From an uncultured Methylocystaceae bacterium (GTDB taxonomy: Bacteria; Pseudomonadota; Alphaproteobacteria; Rhizobiales; Beijerinckiaceae), in NCBI GenBank assembly GCA_937870755.1, contig CALMZV010000124.1:1-40017 (forward strand): 40,017 bases of DNA, read 5' to 3'. The position numbers were made by a program, and so were the translations under genes. Below the pieces are notes generated by a model. That model was not told where the DNA came from. It saw nothing but the letters and a program-made list of their open reading frames with translations, and searched no databases. This document shows, one piece after another, positions 25,551-35,806 of the stretch. Numbering within the stretch: position 1 is the stretch's first letter; every line of letters begins with the position of its first letter.

Positions 25551-26633
25551 ATGTCCGAACATACCGCTCTCGAACAGTCGATTCTTGGCGAGATCGCCGC
25601 CGCGCCAGATGAGGCGGCGCTGGAGGCCGTGCGCGTCGGCGCGCTCGGCAAGAAGGGCTCCGTGTCCGCGCTTCTGGCGACGCTCGGCAGGATGGCGCCG
25701 GATGAGCGCAAGACGGCCGGGGCGGCGATCAACGCGTTGAAGGACCGGGTGGCCGAGGCGCTGGCGGCCCGCAGGGACGTATTGAAGGCGGCGGCGCTGG
25801 AAGCGCGGCTTTCGGCCGAAAAGCTCGACATCACGCTGCCGCTGCGCGCCGGGCCGACCGAAACGGGCCGCATCCACCCGATCAGCCAGGTGATGGACGA
25901 ACTGATCGCCATTTTCGCCGATCTCGGCTTTTCCGTCGCCGAGGGGCCGGACATCGAGACCGACGACTACAATTTCACCAAGCTGAACTTTCCCGAGGGC
26001 CACCCGGCCCGCGAGATGCACGACACGTTCTTCTTCGCGCCGGGCGCCGACGCAAAGCGCAAGCTCCTGCGCACCCATACGAGCCCCGTGCAGGTGCGCA
26101 CGATGCTCGCGCAGAAGCCGCCGATCCGCGTCATCTGCCCGGGCCGCACCTATCGTGTGGACTCCGACCAGACCCACACGCCCCAGTTCCATCAGGTCGA
26201 GGGCCTCGTCATCGACCGCACCGCCCACATGGGCCACCTGAAATGGGTGCTGGAGGAGTTCTGCAAGGCGTTTTTCGAGGTGAAGACCGTGAAGATGCGG
26301 TTCCGCCCGTCGTTCTTTCCCTTCACGGAGCCGTCGATGGAGGTCGACATCCAGTGCAGACGGCAGGGCGGCGAAATCCGCTTCGGCGAGGGCGAGGACT
26401 GGCTGGAGATTCTCGGCTGCGGCATGGTGCATCCCAATGTCCTGCGCAATGTCGGGCTGGACCCGGACGTCTATCAGGGCTTCGCCTGGGGCATGGGCAT
26501 CGACCGCATCGCGATGCTGAAATACGGCATGCCTGATCTGCGCCCCTTCTTCGAGGCCGACGTGCGCTGGCTGTCGCATTACGGGTTCCGTCCGCTCGAT
26601 TTCCCGACGCTGGCCGGCGGGTTGAGCTCGTGA
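25551..26633 (+). CDS. pheS: phenylalanyl-tRNA synthetase alpha subunit
   Basis: 360 aa. An N-terminal coiled-coil domain (about 1-95, including [14 protein letters not shown]) precedes the class-II catalytic core. The core shows [31 protein letters not shown], motif-2-type [10 protein letters not shown] and motif-3 [13 protein letters not shown] near the C-terminus. It charges tRNA-Phe as an alpha2-beta2 enzyme with PheT, whose gene starts 37 bases downstream. The ATG at 25551 gives the usual family N-terminus; an ATG at 25512 would add 13 residues. A hairpin lies just before the start. Confidence 0.95.
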   Translation: MSEHTALEQSILGEIAAAPDEAALEAVRVGALGKKGSVSALLATLGRMAPDERKTAGAAINALKDRVAEALAARRDVLKAAALEARLSAEKLDITLPLRAGPTETGRIHPISQVMDELIAIFADLGFSVAEGPDIETDDYNFTKLNFPEGHPAREMHDTFFFAPGADAKRKLLRTHTSPVQVRTMLAQKPPIRVICPGRTYRVDSDQTHTPQFHQVEGLVIDRTAHMGHLKWVLEEFCKAFFEVKTVKMRFRPSFFPFTEPSMEVDIQCRRQGGEIRFGEGEDWLEILGCGMVHPNVLRNVGLDPDVYQGFAWGMGIDRIAMLKYGMPDLRPFFEADVRWLSHYGFRPLDFPTLAGGLSS

Positions 26634-26670
26634 GCGCCGCCGGCAACCGTTCCGAACACCAGAAACGATC

Positions 26671-29103
26671 ATGAAATTCACGCTCTCCTGGCTGAAAGAC
26701 CACCTCGAAACGAACGCTTCGCTGACCGACATCTGCGAGGCGCTGACGCGCATCGGCCTCGAGGTCGAGGGCGTGGAGGACCCGGCGGCCAAACTGAAGG
26801 ATTTCACGGTCGCCTATGTGATCGAGGCCAGACCCCATCCCAACGCCGACCGTCTGCGCGTCTGCATGGTCGACACGGGTTCGGGCGCGCCTGTTCAGGT
26901 CGTGTGCGGCGCGCCGAATGCGCGCACCGGCATGAAGAGCGTGTTTTCTCCACCCGGCGCGTTCATTCCCGGCAAGGGGATCACACTCGGCAAGGGCGTC
27001 ATTCGCGGCGTCGAATCGCTCGGCATGCTGTGTTCGGCCGCCGAGCTTGAAATTTCCGACGATCACGAAGGCATTCTCGATCTGCCGGCCGACGCGCCGG
27101 TCGGCGCCCCCTACGCCGCCTACGCCGGGCTCGACGAGCCGGTGATCGAGATCAATCTTACGCCCAACCGGCCGGACGCGGCGGGCGTCGCCGGCATCGC
27201 ACGCGATCTGGCGGCCGCCGGCGTGGGCAAGCTGAAAACCGGCGTCGCGCCGAAGATCGAGGGCGCTTTTCCGTGTCCGGTCGGCGTCACGCTTGATTTC
27301 GCCAAGGAAGACTCCCATCTCGCGCCGGCCTTCGCGCTGCGCCTCGTGCGCGGCGTCAGGAACGGCCCTTCGCCGGACTGGATGCAGAAGCGCCTCGCCG
27401 CCATCGGTCTGCGGCCGATCAACGCGCTCGTCGACATCACCAACTATCTCACTTTCGACCGCGCGCGGCCGTTGCACGTGTTCGACGCGAAGAAGGTGAA
27501 GGGCGATCTCGTCGTGCGCCGCGCCAAGACCGGCGAAGAGGTGCTGGCGCTCGACGGCAAGACATATGCGTTGTCGCCCGACAACGTGGTCATCGCGGAC
27601 GCCAACGGCGTGGAGTCGATCGCCGGCGTGATGGGCGGCGAACATTCGGGCTGCGACGAACATACGACCGACGTGCTGATCGAATCCGCGTTGTGGGATC
27701 CCTACAACATCGCGCGCACCGGCCGCGCGCTGGGTATTTCGACGGACGCGCGCTATCGTTTCGAACGCGGGGTCGATCCGGATTTCTGCGTCCCCGGCGC
27801 GGAACTGGCCACGCAACTGGTGATGGAGATCTGCGGCGGCGAACCCTCGCAGATGATCGTGGCGGGCAGGATTCCGCCAGCGCGCAATGCGCTTCTTTTC
27901 CCCTGGAGCGAGGTCGCGCGGCTGACCGGTCTCGAACTGACCGTGCAGGAAATGGCCGCCATTCTCGAAAAGCTCGGCTTCGCGGTCGAGCGCACGGCCG
28001 GCAATTCCGATCGCGCCTATGTGCACATTCCCTCGTGGCGACCGGATGTGGAGGGCGCGGCCGATCTCGTGGAGGAGATCGTGCGCATCGCCGGCCTCGA
28101 CCGCGTGGTCGCCACGCCCATGAAACGCGAAGCCGAAGGCGTCGCCCCGCCCGTGCTCACCTTGTTGCAGCGGCGCGTGTCGGCCGCCCGCCGCGCGCTT
28201 GCCGCGCGCGGTCTTGTGGAAGCGGTCACCTGGTCGTTCGTGTCGAAACCGCAGGCCGAGATGTTCGGCGGCGGCCAGCCCGCGCTCGCCCTGTCGAACC
28301 CCATCGCCGCCGATCTGTCCGACATGCGGCCGAGCCTGCTGCCGGGGTTGATCGCCGGCGCCCAGCGCAACGCCGACCGCGGCTTCGGCGATGTCGCGCT
28401 GTTCGAGGTCGGCCAGATTTTCAAGGGCGACGGCGAACGCGATCAGGTCTGGGCGGCCGCCGGCTTGCGGCGCGGGGCCGCGCGCGCTGAAGGGGCCGGG
28501 CGCAACTGGGCGAGCAGGGCCGAGAACGTGACCGCGTTCGACGCCAAGGCGGATGCGCTCGCGCTTCTGGCCGCGCTGGGCGTGCCGCAGAACGCCGTGC
28601 AACTCGTCGCGGGCGGGCCTTCGTTCCTGCACCCCGGCCGCGCGGCGACACTGCAATTCGGGCCGAAGAACATCGTCGGCTGGTTCGGCGAATTGCATCC
28701 GCGCGCGCTCGAATCGCTCGGCGCCGAAGGGCCGCTGGCTGTGTTCGAGCTCGCGCTGGATGTGCTGCCTGCGCCGAAGGCCAGGCCGACCAAGGCGAAA
28801 CCGAAACTCGAACTCTCCGCGCTCATGCCGCTCGAACGCGATTTTGCGTTCGTGGTCGACCGCGCGACGCCCGCCGCCGATCTTCTGAAAGCCGTCGCCG
28901 CCGCCGATCGCGCGCTGATCGTCGATGCGACTGTGTTCGATGTCTACGAGGGGCCAGGCGTGGCCGCCGACAAGAAATCCGTCGCGGTGACGGTGCGGTT
29001 GCAGCCGCGCGAGAAAACGCTCACCGATGCGGAGATCGAGGCGGTCGCCGGCCGGATCGTCGCCGAGGCGGCCCGCAAGACGGGCGCCGTGCTGCGCGGC
29101 TGA
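26671..29103 (+). CDS. pheT: phenylalanyl-tRNA synthetase beta subunit
   Basis: 810 aa, full length. In order: an N-terminal fold, an OB-type tRNA-binding domain (about 40-150, with [10 protein letters not shown] and [11 protein letters not shown]), the B3/4 editing domain (about 210-390, [15 protein letters not shown]), the B5 domain (about 400-480), the catalytic-like core, and a C-terminal ferredoxin-like anticodon-binding domain starting [16 protein letters not shown] and ending [16 protein letters not shown]. It pairs with PheS encoded immediately upstream. The start ATG is preceded by CCAGAAACGATC, a weak ribosome site, which fits coupling to pheS. Confidence 0.96.
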   Translation: MKFTLSWLKDHLETNASLTDICEALTRIGLEVEGVEDPAAKLKDFTVAYVIEARPHPNADRLRVCMVDTGSGAPVQVVCGAPNARTGMKSVFSPPGAFIPGKGITLGKGVIRGVESLGMLCSAAELEISDDHEGILDLPADAPVGAPYAAYAGLDEPVIEINLTPNRPDAAGVAGIARDLAAAGVGKLKTGVAPKIEGAFPCPVGVTLDFAKEDSHLAPAFALRLVRGVRNGPSPDWMQKRLAAIGLRPINALVDITNYLTFDRARPLHVFDAKKVKGDLVVRRAKTGEEVLALDGKTYALSPDNVVIADANGVESIAGVMGGEHSGCDEHTTDVLIESALWDPYNIARTGRALGISTDARYRFERGVDPDFCVPGAELATQLVMEICGGEPSQMIVAGRIPPARNALLFPWSEVARLTGLELTVQEMAAILEKLGFAVERTAGNSDRAYVHIPSWRPDVEGAADLVEEIVRIAGLDRVVATPMKREAEGVAPPVLTLLQRRVSAARRALAARGLVEAVTWSFVSKPQAEMFGGGQPALALSNPIAADLSDMRPSLLPGLIAGAQRNADRGFGDVALFEVGQIFKGDGERDQVWAAAGLRRGAARAEGAGRNWASRAENVTAFDAKADALALLAALGVPQNAVQLVAGGPSFLHPGRAATLQFGPKNIVGWFGELHPRALESLGAEGPLAVFELALDVLPAPKARPTKAKPKLELSALMPLERDFAFVVDRATPAADLLKAVAAADRALIVDATVFDVYEGPGVAADKKSVAVTVRLQPREKTLTDAEIEAVAGRIVAEAARKTGAVLRG

Positions 29104-29120
29104 GGTTGGAGGAGAGATCC

Positions 29121-29927
29121 ATGTCCGACATGCGGCTGGTTGTGATGGGCGCCTCTGGCCGCATGGGCCGGATGCTGGTGAGGACGATCGCGGAAACGCA
29201 GGGCGTGACGGTGACCGGCGCGGTCGAGCGCAAAGGCGCGCCGGCGCTGGGCGCGGATGCGGGCGAGCTCGCCGGCGTCGGTCCGCTCGGCGTGCGGGTG
29301 AGCGACGATCTCCTGTCGGCGGCGCTCAACGCCGACGGGATCGTCGATTTCACGGCGCCCGCTGCGACCGTCGAGGCCGCCGCGCTCGCCGCGCAGGCGC
29401 GCATCGCGCATGTCGTCGGCACCACCGGCCTTTCTGCGGACGATCTGAAGAACATCGAGGCCGCCGCGCGCCATGCGGTCATCGTGCGCTCGGGCAACAT
29501 GAGCCTCGGCGTCAATCTTCTGTCGGTGCTGGTGGAACGCGCGGCCGCTGCGCTCGGTCCCGAATGGGACATCGAGGTGCTCGAAATGCACCACCGCCTG
29601 AAAGTCGACGCGCCGTCCGGCACCGCGCTGCTGCTGGGCGAGGCTGCGGCCCAGGGTCGCGGCGTCAGCCTCGCCGACCATTCGGTGCGCTCGCGCGACG
29701 GCCACACGGGCGCGCGCAAGGCGGGCGATATCGGTTTCGCCACGCTGCGCGGCGGCACGGTCGTCGGCGATCACTCGGTCCTGTTCGCCGGCGCCGGCGA
29801 ACGGCTCGTTCTGTCGCATCATGCGGAAGATCGCAGCCTGTTCGCCGCCGGCGCGGTGAAGGCGGCGCTATGGGCGCGCGGCAGGAAACCGGGAGAATAT
29901 TCCATGCGCGACGTGCTCGGCCTGTGA
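29121..29927 (+). CDS. dapB: 4-hydroxy-tetrahydrodipicolinate reductase
   Basis: 268 aa. It reduces hydroxy-tetrahydrodipicolinate with NAD(P)H in the diaminopimelate/lysine pathway. The cofactor motif is [13 protein letters not shown] (7-19). The catalytic segment [15 protein letters not shown] (156-170) contains His157, His158 and Lys161. VVGTTGLS and the C-terminal domain are complete. The ATG with GGAGGAGA upstream is preferred to a TTG five codons earlier. It lies 17 bases after pheT, with gpmA 37 bases downstream, so pheST-dapB-gpmA-alkB could be one transcript. Confidence 0.96.
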   Translation: MSDMRLVVMGASGRMGRMLVRTIAETQGVTVTGAVERKGAPALGADAGELAGVGPLGVRVSDDLLSAALNADGIVDFTAPAATVEAAALAAQARIAHVVGTTGLSADDLKNIEAAARHAVIVRSGNMSLGVNLLSVLVERAAAALGPEWDIEVLEMHHRLKVDAPSGTALLLGEAAAQGRGVSLADHSVRSRDGHTGARKAGDIGFATLRGGTVVGDHSVLFAGAGERLVLSHHAEDRSLFAAGAVKAALWARGRKPGEYSMRDVLGL

Positions 29928-29964
29928 GGGCGCGCGTCGAGGTCAATTGCAAGAGGAACCCAAG

Positions 29965-30585
29965 ATGGATCGGACCCTTGTGCTGGTGCGCCACGGTCAG
30001 AGCGACTGGAACCTGAAAAATCTGTTCACCGGCTGGAAAGACCCCGACCTGACGCCGAAAGGCGTGGAGGAGGCGAAAGCCGCCGGCCAGCGCCTGAAAG
30101 CGATGGGTCTGACGTTCGACATCGCATTCACTTCCGCGCTCACGCGCGCGCAGAACACCCTGAAACTGGTGCTGGACGAACTCGGCCAGACGGGATTGCA
30201 GACCATCGCCGATCAGGCGCTGAACGAGCGCGACTATGGCGATCTCTCCGGCCTCAACAAGGACGATGCCCGCAAGAAGTGGGGAGAGGACCAGGTGCAT
30301 GTGTGGCGCCGCTCCTACGACGTCGCGCCGCCCGGCGGCGAGAGCCTCAAAGACACGGTCGCGCGCGTGCTGCCGTATTATTGCCAGCAGATTCTGCCGC
30401 GGGTGTTGCGCGGCGAACGCGTGATCGTCGCCGCCCACGGCAATTCGCTGCGCGCTCTGGTGATGGTGCTCGACAACCTCACGCCGCAAACCATTCCCTC
30501 GATGGAGCTGGAGACCGGCGTGCCGCTCGTCTACCGGCTGAAAGCCGACGCGACCGTCGAATCGAAGAAGGTGCTGCACGCGTGA
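29965..30585 (+). CDS. gpmA: 2,3-bisphosphoglycerate-dependent phosphoglycerate mutase
   Basis: 206 aa, the shorter alphaproteobacterial length. The histidine-phosphatase motif VRHGQSDWN holds the phosphorylated His10; Glu88 in [10 protein letters not shown] and His158 in [10 protein letters not shown] complete the active site. It interconverts 3- and 2-phosphoglycerate in glycolysis and gluconeogenesis. The ATG has AAGAGGAA upstream. Its stop overlaps the GTG start of alkB by 3 bases, so alkB translation is probably coupled to it. Confidence 0.94.
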   Translation: MDRTLVLVRHGQSDWNLKNLFTGWKDPDLTPKGVEEAKAAGQRLKAMGLTFDIAFTSALTRAQNTLKLVLDELGQTGLQTIADQALNERDYGDLSGLNKDDARKKWGEDQVHVWRRSYDVAPPGGESLKDTVARVLPYYCQQILPRVLRGERVIVAAHGNSLRALVMVLDNLTPQTIPSMELETGVPLVYRLKADATVESKKVLHA

Positions 30586-31214
30586 GGAAATGGCCCGCCG
30601 CAATCGTCTTGCAGCCGGGCCTCCTGTTCTTTCGCGGCTGGTTCGACCGCGCCGCCCAGCAGGCGCTGCTCGAGGACGTGCGCGCGGTCGTGCGCGCCGC
30701 CCCTCTGTTCACGCCGACGATGCCGCGCACCGGCAAGCCGTTCTCGGTGAGCATGACCAATTGCGGGCCGCTCGGCTGGGTGTCGGATCGCGACGGCGGC
30801 TATCGCTATCAGGAAACGCATCCCGCGACAGGCGCCCAATGGCCGCCGATGCCGCAAGGCCTGCTCGATCTGTGGTCGAGCGTCGCCGATTGCTCCGCGC
30901 CGCCGGAAGCCTGTCTCATCAACTACTACGAGGCCAAGGCCCGCATGGGTCTGCATCAGGACCGCGATGAGAAGGAATTTGCCGCGCCCGTCGTCTCGGT
31001 GTCGCTCGGCGCGACCTGTCTGTTCCGCTATGGCGGCGGGCGCCGCACGGACCCGACGAAATCGGTGAAACTCGAATCCGGCGACGTGGTGGTGATCGGC
31101 GGCGCATCGCGCCTGTGCTTCCACGGCGTCGACCGGCTTTATCCGGGCTCCTCGACGCTGGTGGCCGACGACGCGCGCCTCAACCTCACGCTGCGCCGGG
31201 TCAATCCGCTCTGA
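30582..31214 (+). CDS. alkB: alpha-ketoglutarate-dependent DNA dealkylase AlkB
   Basis: 210 aa, close to the E. coli length (216). The Fe(II) triad is His125 and Asp127 in LHQDRDE, and His181 in CFHGVDR. The 2-oxoglutarate and substrate motif R-x-N-x-T-x-R is Arg199, Asn201, Thr203 and Arg205. It removes methyl groups such as 1-methyladenine and 3-methylcytosine from DNA or RNA. The start is a GTG overlapping the gpmA stop; no upstream alternative starts without running into gpmA. There is no Ada-box-type promoter visible next to it, so basal expression with gpmA is likely. Confidence 0.93.
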   Translation: MRKWPAAIVLQPGLLFFRGWFDRAAQQALLEDVRAVVRAAPLFTPTMPRTGKPFSVSMTNCGPLGWVSDRDGGYRYQETHPATGAQWPPMPQGLLDLWSSVADCSAPPEACLINYYEAKARMGLHQDRDEKEFAAPVVSVSLGATCLFRYGGGRRTDPTKSVKLESGDVVVIGGASRLCFHGVDRLYPGSSTLVADDARLNLTLRRVNPL

Positions 31215-31220
31215 CGGCCG

Positions 31221-31799
31221 TCAGGCTTTGGGTCCGCCGCGCGACACGCCGACCTTGGCCGGCCGCAACACGCGCTCGCCGATCGTGTAGCCCGATTCCA
31301 CCACCTGCAACACGGTGCCGGTGGGCACGCTCTCGTCCGGAATTTCGAACAGCGCCTCGTGCAGGTTGGGATCGAATTTCTGGCCCTGCGGCTCCAGCTT
31401 CTTCACGCCGTGGCGCGCAAGCCCGGACTGGAAATCGCGCTCGATCACGCGCACGCCTTCCACCAGCGCCTTGAGCGGCCCGTCGGCGTCCTGCGGCGCG
31501 TTTTCAATGGCGCGCGCGAGGTTGTCGGCGAAGGTCAGCATCTCGCGCGCGAAATTGGCCGCGCCGTAGGCGCGCGCGTCGGCGACCTCTTTTTCGGTGC
31601 GCCGGCGCAGGTTCTCCATCTCCGCCATGGTGCGCAGGATCTTGTCCTTCAGCCCCGCGTTCTCGGCGTAAAGGTTTTCGAGTTCCGTGAACGGCTCCGG
31701 CTGGGCGATGTCGGCCTCCGCCGCCGCATCCGCGAGCGAGGAAACGTGCGCCCCGGCCTTGATTTCCGGCCCGCCGTTTTCTTTCTCGGTTTCGCTCAT
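31221..31799 (-). CDS. grpE: GrpE, nucleotide exchange factor for DnaK
   Basis: 192 aa. The N-terminal half (about 35-95) is the long paired helix typical of GrpE, with AEMENLRRRTEKEVADARAYG. The C-terminal beta domain shows GVKKLEPQGQKFDPNLHEAL and VVESGYTIGERVLRPAKVGVS. It releases ADP from DnaK during protein folding. The stop codons of grpE and alkB face each other inside a 14-bp palindrome (31211-31224). HrcA and DnaK genes are not in the window; glnD lies 72 bases upstream on the same strand. Confidence 0.96.
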   Translation of the reverse strand: MSETEKENGGPEIKAGAHVSSLADAAAEADIAQPEPFTELENLYAENAGLKDKILRTMAEMENLRRRTEKEVADARAYGAANFAREMLTFADNLARAIENAPQDADGPLKALVEGVRVIERDFQSGLARHGVKKLEPQGQKFDPNLHEALFEIPDESVPTGTVLQVVESGYTIGERVLRPAKVGVSRGGPKA

Positions 31800-31871
31800 G
31801 GTTCTCTCTCGTGTCGCAATTCAGCCCGGATATCAGGTCGAACGGCGCAAAAATCAAGTCGGCGCGCGGGC

Positions 31872-34670
31872 TCAGGCGCCCTCGCGCTTTCGCTCGCCGG
31901 CGAGAACCTCCATCAACCTGCGCCGAATCGTCGCCTGCCGCGCCGCGGACGCGACCTTCAGCCCCGTTAGATCGGTCACATAGAACGTGTCGACCGCCTT
32001 TTCGCCCCACGTGACGATATGCGCCGAACCGATGTTCAGATTGAGCTTCGACAGCGCGCTCGTCAGGTCGAACAGGAGGCCCGGCCTGTCCAGGCCCGAG
32101 ACCTCCAGCACCGTGTAGCGGTTCGACAGCGCATTATCCACCAGCACTTCCGGCGTGACGGAGAAGGCGCCCGTGCGCGCCTGGTCGGGGTGCTTGCGCG
32201 CGGCGATCAGGTCGGCGATCCGCACCTGGCCGCGCAACGATTTTTCGACGGTGTCGGCGATGCGTTTGGCCCGGCGCAACTCGTCCTCGTCGCGCTCGAA
32301 TTCGCGGGAGATCGAAATCGTATCGAGCGCGAGGCCGTCGGTCGTGGTGAAAACCTGCGCGTCGACGATATTGGCGCCGGCGGAGGCGCAGGCGCCGGCG
32401 ATGGTCGAAAGGAGATAGGGATGGTCGGGCGCGACCACCGTCAGTTCCGTCACGCCGCGAAACGAATCGGTCGAGACTTCGGTCGCCAGCGACCGCATTT
32501 CGACGGCGGTCAGGTGCAAGAGTTTGGCATGCTGAATCTTGCGTTGCAGATCGACCTTCAGCCAGTAGGCGGGATAGTGGCGCTGCCCATAGGTCTCGAA
32601 GTCGGGATCGGACCATAGCGGCAGCGCGCGCCGTAGCTCCTCCTGCGCCTGCGCCACGCGCTCCTTGCGGTCGATCGCCGAATGGCCGCCGGTCAGGACG
32701 ATTTCGGTCTCCCAGTAGAGCGTGCGCAGAAGCTGGCTCTTCCAGCCGTTCCACACGCCCGGCCCCACCGCGCGAATGTCGCACACCGTCAGCACCAGCA
32801 GCATTTTCAGCCGCTCGAGCGTCTGCACCGTCTTGGCGAAGGTCTCGATGGTGCGCGCATCGGACAGGTCCCGGCTCTGGGCGGTGTTCGACATCACGAG
32901 ATGATTCTCGATCAGCCACGCGATCGCGTCCGTCTCCGCCTCGTTCAGCCCCAGACGCGGACAGAGTCTGCGCGCGATCTCTGCGCCGGCGATCGAATGG
33001 TCCTCCGGCCGCCCCTTCGCGATGTCGTGCAGCAGCACGGCGACGTATAGCGCGGTGCGATAGGCGATCTGCGGCATCAGTTCGCTGGCGAGCGCGGCCT
33101 CGTCGCCGAGTCTGTTCTGCTCGATCAGCGCCAGTTGTCCCACGGCGCGCAAGAGGTGCTCGTCGACCGTGTAGTGATGATACATGTTGAACTGCATCAT
33201 CGCGACCACGCGGCCGAATTCGGGGATGAAGCGTCCGAGCAGCCCGGATTCGTTCATGCGCCTGAGCACGATCTCCAGTGATTCCGGCGCGGACAGAATT
33301 TCGAGAAACAGCCGGTTCGCTTCGCGGTCGGCGCGCACCGCCGCGTTGATGTTTTTGAGCGATCGCGTCAGGAGGTGCATCGCATAGGGATGGATCGCCA
33401 TGTCGTGCTGCTGCGACAGGCGGAAGATGCGGATGAGGTTCACCGGATCGCGATCGAACGCGTCGGCGCGCGCAATCGTGATGCGATCGAGTTCGATGGC
33501 GAAATCGTCGGATTTGATGGTGCGGCGGCGCGGCCGCAGACGTCCCATGAATCGGTCGAGCGCGGTGCGCGTCTTGGTCTCGCGCTCTTCCAGCGCGGCG
33601 CAGACAATCGCGGTCAGGTCGCCGACGTCCTTGGCGATCAGGAAATAATGCTTCATGAATCGCTCGACGCTCGAAAGCCCGCTGTGCGCCACATAGCCGA
33701 GCTTTTCGGCGATCGCGCGCTGGCGATCGAACGTCAACCGCTCCTCGGCGCGGCCGGCGAGAAAATGCAGGTGGCAGCGCACGCGCCACAGAAACTCGTC
33801 GCATCGCTGGAACAGGTTCAGTTCGCGCGGCGTGAACAGCCCGGCCGCCACCAGCTCCTCCACCGCGTGCACGCGATAGACGTATTTGGCGATCCAGAAC
33901 AACGTGTTCAGATCGCGCATGCCTCCCTTGCCCTCCTTCACGTTGGGCTCCACCACATAGCGCGAGGCGCCGGGCTTGGAGAGTCGCTGGTCGCGTTCGG
34001 CGAGCTTGGCGGCGACGAATTCGCGCGCCGTGCCGCGCACCACTTCCTTGTCGAAGCGCGCGCGCAGTATGTCCATCAGCGTTTCGTCGCCGAGAATGAA
34101 TCGCGCTTCGAGCAGCGCGGTGCGCACCGTCATGTCGGCGCGCGCCTGGCGAATGCATTCCTCCACCGAGCGCACCGAATGGCCGACCTTCTGGCGCAGG
34201 TCCCACAGAACGTAGAGCATGGCTTCCACCACGCTCTCGCCCCAGGCGGTTTGCTTGTAGGGCAGGAGGAACAACAGGTCGATGTCGGAGCCCGGCGCGA
34301 GCGCGCCGCGTCCGTAGCCGCCGACCGCGATCACCGCGAGCCGCTCGGCTTCGGACGGATTGACGGCGGGATAGACATAGCGCGTGACGTAGTCGAACAC
34401 GCTCGCGATCAGATCGTCCTCGAGCGTCGACAGCGCCCGCGCGCAGGCCAGGCCCCGTCCGCTTGTTTCGAGCGCGCTGCGCGCCGCCGCGCGGCCCTCC
34501 TCCAGCGCCTGCGCGAACCGCGCCACGGCCGCCTTGCGGAACGCCGCCTCGTCGTTCCCGGCGAACAGCCGCGCGATGTCGGCGTCGAGCGCGGCGCGGT
34601 CGAGCCGCCAGCGCTGGGCGGCCTGACGGCGCATGGGCCGCCGCGGGGCGGAGGTGGCGGTCTCGTCCAT
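31872..34670 (-). CDS. glnD: bifunctional uridylyltransferase/uridylyl-removing enzyme GlnD
   Basis: 932 aa. The nucleotidyltransferase domain has AVGGYGRGALAPGSDIDLLFLL with the G-D-x-D-type metal site. The HD domain has LLHDIAKGRPEDHS, and two ACT domains end the protein (TELTVVAPDHPYLLSTIAGA and YTVLEVSGLDRPGLLFDLTS). GlnD adds or removes UMP on PII in response to glutamine and so controls nitrogen metabolism. The start ATG gives MDETATS. Downstream on the same strand lies grpE; gshB lies 60 bases downstream in the numbering but upstream in transcription, with no shared ribosome overlap. Confidence 0.96.
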   Translation of the reverse strand: MDETATSAPRRPMRRQAAQRWRLDRAALDADIARLFAGNDEAAFRKAAVARFAQALEEGRAAARSALETSGRGLACARALSTLEDDLIASVFDYVTRYVYPAVNPSEAERLAVIAVGGYGRGALAPGSDIDLLFLLPYKQTAWGESVVEAMLYVLWDLRQKVGHSVRSVEECIRQARADMTVRTALLEARFILGDETLMDILRARFDKEVVRGTAREFVAAKLAERDQRLSKPGASRYVVEPNVKEGKGGMRDLNTLFWIAKYVYRVHAVEELVAAGLFTPRELNLFQRCDEFLWRVRCHLHFLAGRAEERLTFDRQRAIAEKLGYVAHSGLSSVERFMKHYFLIAKDVGDLTAIVCAALEERETKTRTALDRFMGRLRPRRRTIKSDDFAIELDRITIARADAFDRDPVNLIRIFRLSQQHDMAIHPYAMHLLTRSLKNINAAVRADREANRLFLEILSAPESLEIVLRRMNESGLLGRFIPEFGRVVAMMQFNMYHHYTVDEHLLRAVGQLALIEQNRLGDEAALASELMPQIAYRTALYVAVLLHDIAKGRPEDHSIAGAEIARRLCPRLGLNEAETDAIAWLIENHLVMSNTAQSRDLSDARTIETFAKTVQTLERLKMLLVLTVCDIRAVGPGVWNGWKSQLLRTLYWETEIVLTGGHSAIDRKERVAQAQEELRRALPLWSDPDFETYGQRHYPAYWLKVDLQRKIQHAKLLHLTAVEMRSLATEVSTDSFRGVTELTVVAPDHPYLLSTIAGACASAGANIVDAQVFTTTDGLALDTISISREFERDEDELRRAKRIADTVEKSLRGQVRIADLIAARKHPDQARTGAFSVTPEVLVDNALSNRYTVLEVSGLDRPGLLFDLTSALSKLNLNIGSAHIVTWGEKAVDTFYVTDLTGLKVASAARQATIRRRLMEVLAGERKREGA

Positions 34671-34730
34671 GTGCGGATTTAATCAGAATCCGCCCCTGCT
34701 GTCGCCGCCTCTTGGCCCTGCCGGCGACTG

Positions 34731-35678
34731 TCAGCCCTGTCGGCGTCGCTCGATCGCGTCCCAAATCGCGACGGCCAGATCAGGACCGCCCAGCCGCTTG
34801 ATGGCGCGCAGGCCCGTCGGCGAAGTCACGTTGATTTCGGTCAGGTAGCCGTCGATCACGTCGATGCCGACGAAAATCAACCCGCGCCGCTTCAGTTCCG
34901 GCCCGAGCGCGGCGCAGATTTCGCGTTCGCGCGGCGTCAGGTCCGTTTCCCGCGCCGCTCCGCCGCGCACCATGTTGGAGCGGATGTCGTTGGCCGCCGG
35001 CACGCGGTTGACCGCGCCCAGCGGCTCGCCGTCGACCAGAACGATGCGCTTGTCGCCCTCGCTCACGCGCGGCAGGAACTTCTGGCACACCCACGGTTCG
35101 CGATAGAGGGCGGAAAATGTGTCGAACAGCGAGCCGAAATTGGGGTCGATCGGCGCCACTTTGAACACGCCGGCGCCGCCCGCGCCGTAGAGCGGCTTCA
35201 TCACGATCTCGCCGTGCTCCAGCCGGAACGCATCGATGGCCGCGCGCTCGCGCGTGATCAGCGTCGGCGGCATGAACCTGCCGAAATTCATCACGAGCAG
35301 TTTTTCGGGCGCGTTGCGCACCTCGAACGGATTGTTCACCACCAGCGTGCGCGGATGAATGCGTTCCAGAAAATGCGTGGTGGAGATATAGGCGAGGTCG
35401 AACGGCGGATCCTGGCGCAGCAGCACGACGTCGAAGGTCGAAAGATCGGTGCGGTGCGCCGCGCCCAGCGTGAAATGGTCGCCTTCCACGTCGCGCACCT
35501 TCAGCGGCCGCACGGGCGCCGACGCCACATCGCCCGAAAGGCTGAGATCGTCGGGCGTGTAGTAGAACAGATCGTGGCCGCGCGCCTGCGCCTCCAGCAT
35601 CAGCGCGAAGGTTGAATCGCCGGCGATGCGGATCCGCGCGATCGGGTCCATCTGAACGGCGACTTTCAGTTTCGTCAT
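34731..35678 (-). CDS. gshB: glutathione synthetase
   Basis: 315 aa, matching the 316-aa E. coli enzyme. It joins gamma-glutamylcysteine and glycine with ATP. The N-terminal part begins [22 protein letters not shown]. The ATP-grasp domain has [16 protein letters not shown] and [17 protein letters not shown]. The ATG with AGGGAATT upstream is chosen; the frame runs 35 codons further without family similarity. In many Hyphomicrobiales I recall rsmI, yraN and gshB next to each other on one strand; here a chemoreceptor gene on the other strand separates yraN and gshB. Confidence 0.95.
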   Translation of the reverse strand: MTKLKVAVQMDPIARIRIAGDSTFALMLEAQARGHDLFYYTPDDLSLSGDVASAPVRPLKVRDVEGDHFTLGAAHRTDLSTFDVVLLRQDPPFDLAYISTTHFLERIHPRTLVVNNPFEVRNAPEKLLVMNFGRFMPPTLITRERAAIDAFRLEHGEIVMKPLYGAGGAGVFKVAPIDPNFGSLFDTFSALYREPWVCQKFLPRVSEGDKRIVLVDGEPLGAVNRVPAANDIRSNMVRGGAARETDLTPREREICAALGPELKRRGLIFVGIDVIDGYLTEINVTSPTGLRAIKRLGGPDLAVAIWDAIERRRQG

Positions 35679-35751
35679 CTGCAATTCCCTGGGCGCGGAC
35701 GTGCGGCCGGCGGCACCTTCCCCGGCCTGCGCGACAGCGTCAAGGCGACCG

Positions 35752-35766
35752 TTAACCCTTCCTGAA
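35752..35766. promoter_or_regulatory. near-consensus CtrA box (TTAA-N7-TGAA) upstream of chemoreceptor gene
   Basis: TTAACCCTTCCTGAA matches the alphaproteobacterial CtrA consensus TTAA-N7-TTAA with one mismatch. It lies 40 bases before the chemoreceptor start, in otherwise very GC-rich sequence. CtrA is known to control motility and chemotaxis genes in this class, so the site and gene fit. Binding is inferred. Confidence 0.45.
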
Positions 35767-35806
35767 TGGCCGCGCGCTATCACCGGGTGGGAACAAAGGT
35801 GAGCAC

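Noticed and set aside
32134-34764. An 876-codon minus-strand frame overlapping glnD in another phase
   Set aside because: glnD has all expected nucleotidyltransferase, HD and ACT motifs in its own frame; the second frame is Arg-rich with no recognisable domain.
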